Position numbers and translations under genes: made by a program. 64,000 nucleotides of DNA from Endotrypanum monterogeii (taxonomy: Eukaryota > Euglenozoa > Kinetoplastea > Trypanosomatida > Trypanosomatidae), in contig CM007346.1 of assembly GCA_000333855.2 (NCBI GenBank), forward strand, positions 63,673-127,672, written 5' to 3'. This document shows positions 1-9,902 of the stretch, in pieces. The notes under the pieces were generated by a model. That model was not told the origin of the DNA, did no database searches, and was given only the letters and a program-made list of their open reading frames with translations. Position 1 is the stretch's first letter. Each line of letters starts with the position of its first letter.

Positions 1-216
1 ACTCACCAGGAGAGCGAGCTGGTGGTCAGTTGCGTGCCTAGCAAACGCCATCGTGGTATCAGCGTTCCAGCGGCGCTCGACGAGGTTGACAAACATTGTG
101 TCGTTCATGCTCCCCTTCCCAAACTCAGGATGTGAGAGGAATACCTTCATATACTCCATGTTATTGTTGCAGATGCACTCATGGAGCCGTTCTTCAAACG
201 ACTGTTGCTGGCCCAT
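1..216 (-). CDS. 5' fragment of a conserved-type protein with N-myristoylation signal (runs off left edge)
   Basis: The first 72 codons are open from an ATG at 216 and continue past the window edge, so the 3' part is missing. The protein starts MGQQQSFEERLHEC: Gly2 followed by Ser6 fits the MGxxxS N-myristoylation signal, suggesting a membrane-associated protein. The next stretch (CNNNMEYMKVFLSHPEFGKG) has the helix-turn feel of an ankyrin-type unit, but one unit is not enough to name a family. A minus-strand pyrimidine tract at about 578-612 could supply its trans-splice acceptor. I do not recognise the gene. Confidence 0.6.
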   Translation of the reverse strand, partial: MGQQQSFEERLHECICNNNMEYMKVFLSHPEFGKGSMNDTMFVNLVERRWNADTTMAFARHATDHQLALLVS

Positions 217-1420
217 GATCCCGTAGCACACACACACACACAGAAAAGAAAAGTATCCAGAGATCTCCAAGTCACAGTCACAGGACACGTGTTCCCCCTA
301 TCTGTGCCACATATACGATAAAACTCTTTTTTTTTAAGCAATATGATGGATAGGTGCACGGACGAAGAACAGTAACGCGCTCGACTGCTCAGTTGGCACC
401 CTTTGTGTGGATGGAAGTCCCTTGGTTGTAGATGTATGCACGGGCGGCTACAGCGGCGCTCGCTGGCACCTAGTGTATTCTTTTGTTGGGTGTATGTGTG
501 TGAAGATGTGTATCTCTGGATCACCAGAGGTTTCGCCGGGAGCGTGAGGAGAAGGTGCAGTAGCAGCAGAGGCAATAGCCAGGGGGGAGGGGGGGGGATA
601 AGAAGAAAGATGTGACAGTGGTGAAGCACAGAGTCACCCAGAGTCTCGATAAAGACGACAGTGCACCTTCCCCCGAGGAGCGTTTCGGTACAAGATGGAG
701 ATTTAAAAAGGAATCTTTGCCTATCCCCCCCCACCCACTAGAGAAATACGTGAGGAGGGGGCGGGGGCTGTCGCACAAAAGAAAGTGTAAGGGGGGGGGG
801 AGCGGATAGGCGGTGTCACTGCGCTGCTGCTCGAGTCGTTATTACAACTCACGCATCGTCCCCCCACTCCCCCTCCCTGTACAACAGCGATGAAGCGGGG
901 TCTTGGTGAATAGAGAAATAGATGGGCCTGAGGAGACATCGACTGCCTGTTAAAGCAATTACCCAGTGCCCTTCCCCTACAGGGTGCAATGATGGGAGCT
1001 CACTACGCACCACAGACTGCTCCGTATGTTAGCTCCCGAAGCCGCCTTATTGTCGTCGAGCACAGTCTGAAAACCCCTGCCTCAGCGTTCGGTACACTAA
1101 AGGCCCGTTATCGTGTGCCGTTACACACCAGCAAAGCAACATTTATGTATTCACAGATGCAGAAGCATGTAAGCACACATAAATACACTGGAAACCGCCA
1201 ACGATATGACTGGGGTGTTTGTGGTGGGCGCGCGTCCCCGGCCTTCGTCAAGGGTAGTATTTATCTGAGACCTCACGCGCAACAAATTGATGGAAAAGTC
1301 TATCGACACCGATGCACATGATCCCCCGCGTGCGAGGGCAGAGATGAGCAGGCGCGAGTGAGGGGATGGGGAGACTGCGTCTGTTCCTGGGAATCGACGC
1401 ACACGCAAATCCGTCTTTCC
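217..1420. other. Intergenic spacer between the left-edge gene and CFIm25
   Basis: The spacer holds a CA dinucleotide run at 227-242 just upstream of the left-edge start codon and a purine-rich plus strand at about 578-612 (a pyrimidine tract on the coding minus strand). The open frames here have no recognisable protein character. I see no RNA gene. Confidence 0.5.
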
Positions 1421-2236
1421 TTAGTACTCGGTGCTGCAGTAATTGATAAGCACCCGCGAAAGGAGCACCGGAAGACTAGCAATAATGGGACCATACTTGC
1501 CCGTGTTCTCGTATAGATCAAACAGAGGTGCGGCCACCAGCTCCACTCCCTCTTGCACCATATTGAAATAAACCGTCGGCTCGAGATGCACGAGGTACAC
1601 ACTACGTATCTCCCGTACACTGCTCGCCGCAATGTGTGCCGGTACATAAGGATACATGTGCGGCGTGAAATGAGGTCGGTACCACGTTGCCAGCACCTCC
1701 CCAATGCGAAAGCAGCTGCCTGCTTTGGATGCGTTGAGCTTCATGCCTATATCCACCACCGCGTCGGAGTTGCCTGCATTCGAGGTCTCTGCCCCGCTGG
1801 CAAGCGCCTTCTCCTCATTCAGCAGATGCCGGCCTAACTTGCGCAGTAGGCAACTCTCCTCCGCCTCGCCCCGGCGACAGCGACCCCCTGGCAGGCGATA
1901 CATCACCTCAGCGTTCATGTTCGATGGGGGCACTGTACGGGTACCATCCGCGTCGCGTGCCCTTGAATTGCTCTGCTTCACAAGAAGAATGTGAGGATGG
2001 CGGTGCAGGTGGACGAGGAGTACACCCTCGACAGAATGCACGCACGGCTCCTCCTCACAGCGCTTCTTCAAACTTAACAACTTCTCAATGGCATTTTTGG
2101 GGCGAATAGAGGCGGAACTGCCGGCGTTGCGGTGTATTTTGTCTCCGGCGACCCTTCCCTGGCCATTTGAAACATCGACAGAGGTTTGAGTATAGTTCTC
2201 TACCGGGTACACGTCGAGCTTTGCTTTGAGCGACAT
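1421..2236 (-). CDS. CFIm25: Pre-mRNA cleavage factor Im 25 kDa subunit (CFIm25, degenerate Nudix)
   Basis: Subunit of the nuclear mRNA 3'-end processing machinery; in animals CFIm25 (NUDT21) binds UGUA in pre-mRNA. The family is recognisable end to end: VYPVENYT near the N-terminus, VEGVLLVHLHRHPHILLV (about residues 69-86), LPGGRCRRGE (about 113-122), YPYVPAHI (about 197-204), and a C-terminal block with VAAPLFDLYEN, YGPIIASLP and LLSR. The Nudix box keeps GG and one Glu but lacks the REUxEE catalytic core, as expected for this non-hydrolytic family. Two insertions (about residues 92-110 and 146-172) lengthen it to 271 aa against about 227 in human. The ATG at 2236 is chosen because the open frame upstream begins only at a TTG. 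In trypanosomatids, polyadenylation is coupled to downstream trans-splicing. Confidence 0.9.
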   Translation of the reverse strand: MSLKAKLDVYPVENYTQTSVDVSNGQGRVAGDKIHRNAGSSASIRPKNAIEKLLSLKKRCEEEPCVHSVEGVLLVHLHRHPHILLVKQSNSRARDADGTRTVPPSNMNAEVMYRLPGGRCRRGEAEESCLLRKLGRHLLNEEKALASGAETSNAGNSDAVVDIGMKLNASKAGSCFRIGEVLATWYRPHFTPHMYPYVPAHIAASSVREIRSVYLVHLEPTVYFNMVQEGVELVAAPLFDLYENTGKYGPIIASLPVLLSRVLINYCSTEY

Positions 2237-3160
2237 CAATAGACGAGCTCGGTGAGATGACAAGGAAGCCTAGACGATGGGAATGGAAGAAGTTAGACCA
2301 TGTACGTTAAGAGGGGTGAGAAGAAGAAAAGGTGTGCATGCACGGACGAACATACAAGCCCTAGCTGACCACGGCCCCCACACAGAGACACATTTGAGAT
2401 GTTGAGAAATTAAAACATGGGAGAGCAAAGGGACGGAGAGATCAATGAATAGGGGAGGGGAGGGGAGGGGAGGGGAGGGAGGGGCTGGCTCGTGGAGGGA
2501 GATGTTACGGGGCGGGACGAAGGTACAGCACCCATCGTGTTTCGCATAAACCTGGTGGTGCGCGCATCGCACTAGTAGAGCAGCGAACCATGGTGCAGTT
2601 CCTCTTCAACATCTTTCTTTGGGGAGAGAGGAGAAGGGAGCATAAACGACAGCTGATCCGGCTACCAGAAAGGGGGGGGAGCTGAACGATGCGACTTGAG
2701 TGACGAGGAAAATCAGCACGACACTGACACCACGAAAGCCAGCGGTGTGCTGAGTCCAAGCCGACACTACAGGAGAAACAACGTCCAGATATATAGAGAG
2801 AGGCTTATTTGATTGGAAAAAAAAAAACAGAGCGAAGATGAAGCAGACAGTGAGGTCCAACCTCACTATTCATATTTTGCACACAAGATCGATCGAAATT
2901 GTGGTTAGAAGAGCGAGAATGGAATCCACATTCGTGGCGTCACGCACTGCTCATCACACAGCGCGGCAACATAACCTCCACAACTTGTTCTTCACACGTA
3001 ACCCCTTCGCACACTGCCCCAACCCCCCCCCCTCTACTAGAACCTGAGCAGTCCCTCAGGCGCCTCATGTGCTCGGAGGAGAGTGTGCAGCTTTGGCGAT
3101 AATACAAAACACCCAAATCACATCGCATACTACTAGTCTTTCAAAAGACGCCGCGAAGAT
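2237..3160. other. 5' flank of CFIm25
   Basis: It contains an AGGGG pentanucleotide array at 2451-2484, which reads as a C/T tract on the minus strand and is the obvious pyrimidine tract for trans-splicing of the CFIm25 mRNA. A short A-run lies at 2817-2826. No gene is supported. Confidence 0.5.
2451..2484 (-). promoter_or_regulatory. Pyrimidine tract upstream of CFIm25 (trans-splicing signal, pentanucleotide repeat)
   Basis: Five AGGGG units plus AGGG/AGGGG on the plus strand give an uninterrupted C/T run on the coding strand, about 215 nt before the CFIm25 ATG. AG dinucleotides follow at about 2360-2365. Tract plus AG is what the trypanosomatid trans-splicing machinery uses; its use here is inferred. 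Confidence 0.45.
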
Positions 3161-3162
3161 GA

Positions 3163-4750
3163 TTGAGGTACCAGACGGCACATCGTTCAAGATGCGGTGA
3201 ACGACTAGACCCAGAGCCCCCCCCCATCCTCCCATCGCCGGGGCTCTCGACCAGCACCAGAGCCCCTTTGAAGAACGCGAGTGTCGATACCTGCAAAAAG
3301 CAGGATCTCATCTCGAGGGACTGCTACGCGAAACAAGCCCCACGCGTTTGTGCACCCTTCACGACGCTGTGCACCACCGCAACTACTTGCTCAGGATCGA
3401 AGCCACCTAAAAGAGAAGAGGGGAAGTCGCCCTCAGCGGTATCTCCTTGGAGAAGACTTTGACACAGCCTTCAGAAACTCAATTGCCACGCCACAAAAAA
3501 AGGTGCAGCCAATGGAACTAACGCAGCGTGTCCTGGAGTACTACCTCGCTGAAAAGCGTGAGAACCATGAAGCCCTTCTTGTTGGTGGTGACCTCGTAGT
3601 TGATCTGAGCCTCACGCACATTCCACCAATAACTGCACCAGATCCTGCCGATTAGTGAAGACACAGCCAGTCGGTGTGCTTGACCACCCTCTCCGTACGT
3701 ATCTTACACACCCGGGAGTCAAGAGGGGATAACAGCGCCTCTCGTCGGCCTGGATGCTACCCTTCTAGGTACCCCCACGCCCGGAGGAGGATGTGAAGGT
3801 ACAGGAAAACCAGCTCTTTCTCGTACAACTACACAGCCGCCCTCTCGTGAGCCTTGACGCTGCCCTCCCTCTCTCCCTCGCAGCTCTGTATATCCCCCGA
3901 AGCGCTGTGGTGAAACAACGAGCATGTCGACTGTAGGAGAGGTGTAATGAAAATAATATTGTATCACGCGAAGCAGCAGCACTTGCACATTCACAGCCTG
4001 CGCCAACTGAGTCTGCTTGGACTCCTCCTTCGAGCTTCTGGCGCGAGGAACGATGCGAGACTGTTCTGCAGCGAGTACTATGAAGCAAAGCATTTGGTCC
4101 AGCAATTTGTGATGCCGTCGCTCGTCACGATAGAGAGCTTTCTTATCACCACATCAGCCAACTGCTCAGACGTTACAATGACAGAGCGGAAGTCCAATAA
4201 TACGAGACACTTCAGCAGGTGCACCACCGTGCGCGGAGCGCTGTCGCCCTATGTCTACCGGCCTTTTGGCAACAATCAACGTAAAAGTTGCTTTGCCACC
4301 TGAGGCACCCCCACGACAGAATGACGCAGACTAATTTCGCACCGCACATCTCTGACGTCACACACATATGACACGGACACCTCCACATGTGCAGTTGCAG
4401 CGGTGGAACCCAAAGAAGGTCTCACCAGTGACCGCCGCACACCTAATCAACAACTGGGTTGAGCAAGCAGCTAAAAGATGCAGCAGCCCCTAGTCTCGCT
4501 GATCCTTTATGCATTCGGCAGTGCACCTCAGCTCCAGACTACACATCTTGCCGCAATGAGCGAAGCCAGCTAGTATTGAAGACTTTGTTATGGAATAGTG
4601 TGACCACTGGGAACAGTTTGCGAAGATAAAGGAAACAGTGTTCCCTACAGTCAATCAAGAAGACAAAAACAAAAAGGAGCACGATAATTGCACACAGCTT
4701 CACCGAGCACCTGTGACACTATTGAAGTCGCTACGTGTGCTTAAGCGTGT
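3163..4750 (+). pseudogene. Decayed plus-strand coding-like relic, antisense to the gene cluster
   Basis: On the plus strand, protein-like segments follow each other in different frames and are broken by stops. At 3243-3410 a frame reads ALDQHQSPFEERECRYLQ and later LRETSPTRLCTLHDAV before a stop. At 3512-3655 (ATG at 3512) a 47-codon frame begins MELTQRVLEYYLAEKRE. From about 3945 to 4280 one frame reads SREAAALAHSQPAPT and, after a stop, ISQLLRRYNDRAEV. At about 4580-4660 another reads IEDFVME. These look like remnants of one charged, helical protein, but I recognise no family. An old retroposon remnant or a decayed gene are both possible; chance frames are not excluded. Its orientation opposes every confident gene in the window. 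Confidence 0.35.
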
Positions 4751-5700
4751 GGTAAAAAAAAAAAAGGAGGCAGATAAAATGGGGTTCAACATTCCAGACA
4801 CACCGGAATAGACCTCAGACGAAAAGACGCAACATGTGCTGACAGAAACACCAGCGCACAGCGGTCGTCAAGCGTGGGGTGGTCGATGGGAGGCAAAAAG
4901 GGAAGGGGGAAAAAAAAATTGCATCTCTGGAGACGATGCACAAAAGTGTATACCCGCCTGCTGGAGCGGACAGAGCAAGCGCCTACAAAGCATGCCAATT
5001 AGGAGGGCGAATAAATATCTTCAGAGGTCGGAGAAGAAGCCTGACCATTATTCGATGGGATTGAGGCAGTGTACAGGCAGAGACAGCAAGTGTAGGTACA
5101 GAAAGGGGTTCTAGAGAAGGACCCCTGGGTACAACACGATCGTACAGCTCTGAACAAAAAAAAAAACTGCACAGCTTCCCTCTATCCTCTCAGGCACTTC
5201 CGACTATCCCAAATGTTCTCTCTGCAAACGGAGAAATGTGTGTATCTGGGGAGGGAGGGAGGGAGGGAAGAAGTAAAGACCAGTCCAGCAACGATTCATA
5301 GCATCAGTCTGTTATTTACACCAAGACTAGACTAGAGTTTTGCCTCTCACCCCTGCAAAACCGTAAACCACCTTCCAGGGAGGGGGGGGGGACACCCTCT
5401 ACCGCGGCAACAACACACTCTCCGACACCTTGAGTCTACGTAGCGACATGCAGTACCACGGCAAATATATATCTGCATCGATGTCACAAATGCGTGCGTC
5501 TAACTAATTCTCTCTGCATCCGTGCGTAGACGACTGTGCCATTGGGCTTGAATACAGAAAAATGAAGGGGGGGGGGCGCTTATATGCAGGTAACAAAATT
5601 CTACTACAAAGAGAAGCACCCGAGACCGCGAGAAAGGAATGTTAGACAACGCAGAGCTCAGAAAGAATGCCGCCACTGCCCACAAGAGACCATGGCACTG
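4751..5700. other. 3' flank of the PFK-2 gene
   Basis: Low-complexity spacer with a GGGA array at 5251-5269, several homopolymers (A-runs at 4752-4763, 4910-4917 and 5157-5166; G-runs at 5382-5390 and 5569-5577) and no protein-like frame. It would hold the 3' UTR of the PFK-2 gene. Confidence 0.45.
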
Positions 5701-7689
5701 TTACGAGGAGAGATCTGTGCAGCTCTGCAGGATGGCATCGACGGCGTCGGAAAGGGGAATAAGCTCGGCGACGCGGTCAACCCCAACCATGCGAATCTTG
5801 ATGACGTGCTCAAATGGAATATCGATCTTGAACGCGTCTTGGGGTGCTACGGTTTTGTCGCCGTCTGTCACGAAGTACGAGTACAAGCCCTGTAGGAGGT
5901 TCAGGTGGGAGGCTACGAGCACTGGCGTGGTGCTGGCTTGAATGTCGTGAATGTGAGGCTCAAGGCGGGAGTTGAAGACTTGGTGAATACACTCACCATT
6001 CGGCCAGGCAGTGTAGTATGGGTCAGCCTTCATGGACTGCAGCGTGTTCGGCATTATGCGCAGGACGTCAGACAACAGCTGACCCTCGCAATCGCCGTGG
6101 TTAATATCATCGAGAGTTGGGAAATACAAGACGCGACATCGCAACGCAGGCTTGTCCTGTACCCGCTCCGGGTCCCTGTTGTGGGTGGATTGAAGCTTTA
6201 TGGACTCCTCAGCAAAGTAGTGCACTGTCTGTGTACACCGCTTCGCGCAGCTTGTCATGACCGTTAGGGATGTCGACGACGGTATCTCGCTTTTGAAATA
6301 TTCAAAGATAGCGCGACTATAAGCACGACCTCGCGCAGTGAGACGTGAGTTGGCACCGATGCGCTGGTACAGCTTGTCTACGTATTCACCGGGGCGTGTC
6401 AAGTACAGATTCATTGGAGTTGGGCTCAGGTTATGCAGCATAAAGGCCAACCGACTCGGCATCCAGCCGGAAATCATGTTTAGCGAATATGTCTGAGAGT
6501 CCTCAATTCTAATGTAAGACATATCGCTGTCCGTGACCGGATTGAGTGTCCTGTACACCGCCTCATGCTGCGCAATCACCTTGTAGTAGCGGTCCACAAA
6601 ATCCTCCTGTGCATTCGGAAACATTTCCTTGGCGCACAAAATATTTTTCTGAATCGTCGCTTCGCTGTTGATCACCACCTCCACAAAAACCACACGCGTC
6701 ATGTTGATACGGCGCGTGTCGCGTATCGCGCGTAGAAGCGACTGGCGGCGCGCGTGAGTTGTCTGCGTGCCGTCCAAGATTGCAACGCCACTGGTGTTAG
6801 AGACGTAGTTTGTAAGATCGTGCGCGAGTTGCTTGGCGGTTTGGAACTCCAGCTCCGCCATACTGGATGGCGACGATAGATCGATGCCCGCCTTCTCCAT
6901 AATGGTCTGCTCGACACGACGACGACACGTGTGATGCGAAAAGATGGTGCACGTCAGCCCGTTCCATTGGAAATACCGCAGGATCTGCTTTGCCACATAT
7001 GTCTTGCCTCGTCCTGGAAGACCTACCATAATCACAATAAGTGACCCCACCATGGGCTGCGGTACTCCAGAAAAGTCCGGCTGTTGCACAGATACGGGTG
7101 AAGACTCGAAGGACAACGGCTGCCTGGGGAGGGAGTCGGGCACTGCGTCCGCCTCGGAATTCAAGTAAGCTGAGAGTACCTGCGACACGTTGGAGAACCC
7201 GTTCTCCTCCGCTACCTCTCGAGGTGTGTTGCCGTCTCGATCAAGAAGAGAAGCGTCAGCACCGAACTCGAGAAGCACTGTGACCACTGAAAGACGTCCG
7301 TTCATGGACGCGATATGCAAGAGTGTGCTTCCGTTATAGTCGCGACTATTTGGATCAGCTCCACCGGTCAGCAAAATTCTTGCACCGACGGCGTCGCCCG
7401 AGGCTGCCAACTGGCACAGCTCAACAGTGAGCATATGCAGCACGACTGGGTCGACTAACTCCTCGGTGGTGAGTCCCTGGTCGTCAGTAGAGAGGGGATC
7501 CGAGACCTTGGTCTCATTTGCCTCCAGCGCCTCCAGGTGCCTATCTATGCGCGCGATCTCCTCCTGTATCATGGCCATCCGCTGAAAAGAAATGGGCTTC
7601 TGGCGTCGCTTCCTCGAGGCCTCGCTGCCGCTGAGAAGTTGTGGGGGCGGCACCGACCTGGCCATAGCTGAACCCGAGTTGGGAAACAT
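5701..7689 (-). CDS. Ankyrin-repeat 6-phosphofructo-2-kinase / fructose-2,6-bisphosphatase with defective phosphatase site
   Basis: Makes (and, in bifunctional forms, degrades) fructose 2,6-bisphosphate, which activates trypanosomatid pyruvate kinase rather than phosphofructokinase. Order in 662 aa: a basic, helical N-terminus; ankyrin repeats at about 85-176 (STLLHIASMNGRLSVVTVLL, then GNTPREVAEENGF); the kinase domain from about 216 with P-loop GLPGRGKT (223-230) and DGTQTTHARR (306-315); and a histidine-phosphatase domain from about 425. In the latter the catalytic RHG triad reads RPG (432-434), so the phospho-accepting His is Pro433. The CEG (534-536), the TSCAKRC basic segment (479-485) and the later His (595, SH) remain. 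The kinase should work while the bisphosphatase should not. The family has one-activity trypanosomatid isoenzymes. The ATG at 7689 opens the frame. Confidence 0.9.
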   Translation of the reverse strand: MFPNSGSAMARSVPPPQLLSGSEASRKRRQKPISFQRMAMIQEEIARIDRHLEALEANETKVSDPLSTDDQGLTTEELVDPVVLHMLTVELCQLAASGDAVGARILLTGGADPNSRDYNGSTLLHIASMNGRLSVVTVLLEFGADASLLDRDGNTPREVAEENGFSNVSQVLSAYLNSEADAVPDSLPRQPLSFESSPVSVQQPDFSGVPQPMVGSLIVIMVGLPGRGKTYVAKQILRYFQWNGLTCTIFSHHTCRRRVEQTIMEKAGIDLSSPSSMAELEFQTAKQLAHDLTNYVSNTSGVAILDGTQTTHARRQSLLRAIRDTRRINMTRVVFVEVVINSEATIQKNILCAKEMFPNAQEDFVDRYYKVIAQHEAVYRTLNPVTDSDMSYIRIEDSQTYSLNMISGWMPSRLAFMLHNLSPTPMNLYLTRPGEYVDKLYQRIGANSRLTARGRAYSRAIFEYFKSEIPSSTSLTVMTSCAKRCTQTVHYFAEESIKLQSTHNRDPERVQDKPALRCRVLYFPTLDDINHGDCEGQLLSDVLRIMPNTLQSMKADPYYTAWPNGECIHQVFNSRLEPHIHDIQASTTPVLVASHLNLLQGLYSYFVTDGDKTVAPQDAFKIDIPFEHVIKIRMVGVDRVAELIPLSDAVDAILQSCTDLSS

Positions 7690-8827
7690 CTCTGATATGA
7701 CGTTGGCGCACGTGTGTGCTGTATGAAGAAATAGTGCATCTACATACGCCCTCTTGGCATTCGAAAGCCGTCGTCAATTGTAGTAAATAATAGTAGTAAC
7801 GGAAATAGCGTCGAGAAAGTACAACAGATGGCGGGAAAAAAAAAATAAGTGTACCTGAAGTGTGGGGACACCGGGACAGAATTTAACCCTTTATGCGCAC
7901 CGCCGCTGAGATAAATCGACAATACGGGTTTCGGCTTTCGACATCGTCGCCGGAAAGGACTGTGGAGGTGGTGGGCAGCACACAGAAAAAGGCACAAGAG
8001 AGTCGACACAGCGGGTGTTCTTTGACCGTATTCTGGCAACAACAACTCTTGGCTCTTCGGGAGAAGAGCGGAGAGTGCAAGTATCTGCGCATGTCCACCA
8101 AAACAGATTGGCGAGGCTCACCACGGACTACAGACCCTCTTAGAAAGGACTTGACAAGCACTCACCATTTTTTTTTCTCTCTTAAACCTATTGCGTGACC
8201 TTGACAAAGCCCCCCCCCCATGCCGCTGATATCTCTGAATGGGAGTGTCGGTAAGAAGGGGGCAGCGCAGATGCCGAGAAGAGAAATGATACACGACACC
8301 TCCACAGGTACAGCTGTACTCCCTCATAGCCTCTCTGAGCTGCATTCGGCCCAGTAACTCAGCGTCAACGCCTCCTGCCACTAAAACAATGGAAAAAAAA
8401 AGATTAAATAAAAGGTTCATGTCGAATACCTCGGTGAATTCTATCAAGAAGGTGGTGTGATAAGGAAGGGAGGGAGGGGCGAGAGCGACCACCTGGAGTC
8501 ATCTTAACATTGATTGATGTATGCTGAAAGGGGAAATGTGCTTGACCACGAGCAGAGACATGTTCGCTTCCTTACAGACGCGAACCCGTCTGCAAGTGAC
8601 GCAATGTACACGATACTGTACGTGTGTAGGGGGGAAGGAGGGGGGAGGGGGGCAGGAAAATGTGCAAGCCACATCCTGAAGGTAAAAATCAATTCGAAAA
8701 AACGAAATATTTTTTTTTCTGTTAGCGCAAACACTGTCCTCGCACCAGGTCCCCACCCCTGTTTGACACAGATGTACACACGCACACCTGTAGAATAGTG
8801 GAAACGAGAAAAAGACGTGGATTCGTT
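7690..8827. other. Spacer between PFK-2 and FolD genes
   Basis: A minus-strand T-run at 7838-7847 followed by pyrimidine-rich sequence is the likely trans-splice signal for the PFK-2 mRNA. Further A-, C- and G-rich runs occur at 8209-8219, 8393-8402 and 8631-8655. No gene is supported. Confidence 0.45.
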
Positions 8828-9724
8828 TTACGAGGAGCGCATGGATGCCTCGAAGCTTTCTATGGTGTTACTCAGCAGCATGGCAATCGTCATGGGGCCA
8901 ACTCCACCAGGCACTGGTGAAATCCAAGCGGCGCGTGTAGCAGCCACCTCGAAGCACACATCGCCGACAAGACGATAGCCCGCTTTTTTGGACGGGTCCG
9001 TTACGGGGGTTGTGCCCACATCCACAACGGCAGCACCCTCCTTGATCCATTCTCCTTGGACATACCCGGGTTGACCCATTGCTGCAATGACAATATCGGC
9101 GGTGCGCAAATAGTCGATCATGTCCTCCTTCGAGGTGCCGGAATGCACTATTGTGACAGTGGCATTTTCTCTCATGAGAAGAGCAGCGACAGGTGCACCC
9201 ACAATGTTGCTTCGCCCCAACACAACCGCACGTTTTCCGGCCATGACGACCCCACAGCGCTTCAACAGCACAATAGCAGCCTTTGCCGTGCACGGAATAA
9301 AAAAGGGTTCTCGGCCTTTGTAGTGGAGCAGTCCGACATTCATGGGCAAGAGCGCATCGGCGTCTTTGCTTGGGTGGATCCTCTCCAGTGCTTTATTTTC
9401 ATTGAGATGCTTCGGCAAGGGCAACTGCACAATGATGCCGTGGCAATCGGGATTATTGTTGAGACTCTCGATGTTGGCCTCGAGAACCTCCTGTGAAACA
9501 TCCTCTGGTAGCTCGACGTTGAAGCTAGTCATCCCGACCTCCGCAGCGGCCTTGTGTTTGAGCTCCACATACTTCTGCGAGTCCTTACGCTCACCCACGA
9601 TGATAGCTGCAAGCCCAGGAATTTTTCCAGGGTAAGACTCCGTCAAGGCGGCAACTTTGGCCTTGAGCTCATCGCGGATAGCCTGCGCGATCGCCTTGCC
9701 GTCAATGATCTGTGCAGATGGCAT
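8828..9724 (-). CDS. DHCH1: Bifunctional methylenetetrahydrofolate dehydrogenase / cyclohydrolase (FolD, DHCH1)
   Basis: Interconverts 5,10-methylene-, 5,10-methenyl- and 10-formyl-tetrahydrofolate with NADP, supplying one-carbon units. It is 298 aa from the ATG at 9724, the family's usual length; the open frame runs on upstream through untranslated sequence to 9931 but with no better start. Visible landmarks: Tyr52 and Lys56 of the active site in YVELKHKAAAEVG, HGIIVQLPLPKHLN (95-108), HPSKDADALLP (117-127), nucleotide-binding segment VVLGRSNIVGAPV (167-179), and C-terminal PVPGGVGPMTIAML. Nothing is missing. The leading MPSAQIIDGKAI matches my memory of the Leishmania enzyme. It is followed at lower coordinates by the PFK-2 gene about 1.1 kb away. 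Confidence 0.96.
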   Translation of the reverse strand: MPSAQIIDGKAIAQAIRDELKAKVAALTESYPGKIPGLAAIIVGERKDSQKYVELKHKAAAEVGMTSFNVELPEDVSQEVLEANIESLNNNPDCHGIIVQLPLPKHLNENKALERIHPSKDADALLPMNVGLLHYKGREPFFIPCTAKAAIVLLKRCGVVMAGKRAVVLGRSNIVGAPVAALLMRENATVTIVHSGTSKEDMIDYLRTADIVIAAMGQPGYVQGEWIKEGAAVVDVGTTPVTDPSKKAGYRLVGDVCFEVAATRAAWISPVPGGVGPMTIAMLLSNTIESFEASMRSS

Positions 9725-9871
9725 ACTGGCGTACAAGGAAAGTCGATAGGGAAAGTACGGATCGATTGACAGGCGAGATGAGAGAAACCACTCGCAGCCT
9801 ATGGGGTGAAGACAGACGTCCAGAACCTTCCTCAGGTTTTCGCTTTTCTCAAACCTGTTCACGTGTGGCTC

Positions 9872-9902
9872 CTGCTTTTTTTTTTTTGAGGGGGAGGGGA
9901 AG
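9872..9902 (-). promoter_or_regulatory. Probable trans-splice acceptor of FolD: C/T tract, A12, then CAG
   Basis: On the coding strand a C/T tract (9902-9888) is followed by twelve A (9887-9876) and GCAG ending at 9872, giving a 5' UTR of about 147 nt to the ATG at 9724. The A-run between tract and AG is unusual and recurs before the Cfd1 and TRF4-like genes. Spliced-leader use is inferred. Confidence 0.45.

Noticed and set aside
3515..3525. AACTAACGC, identical to the start of the spliced-leader exon.
   Set aside because: Only nine bases match; the following sequence does not continue as a spliced leader RNA gene.
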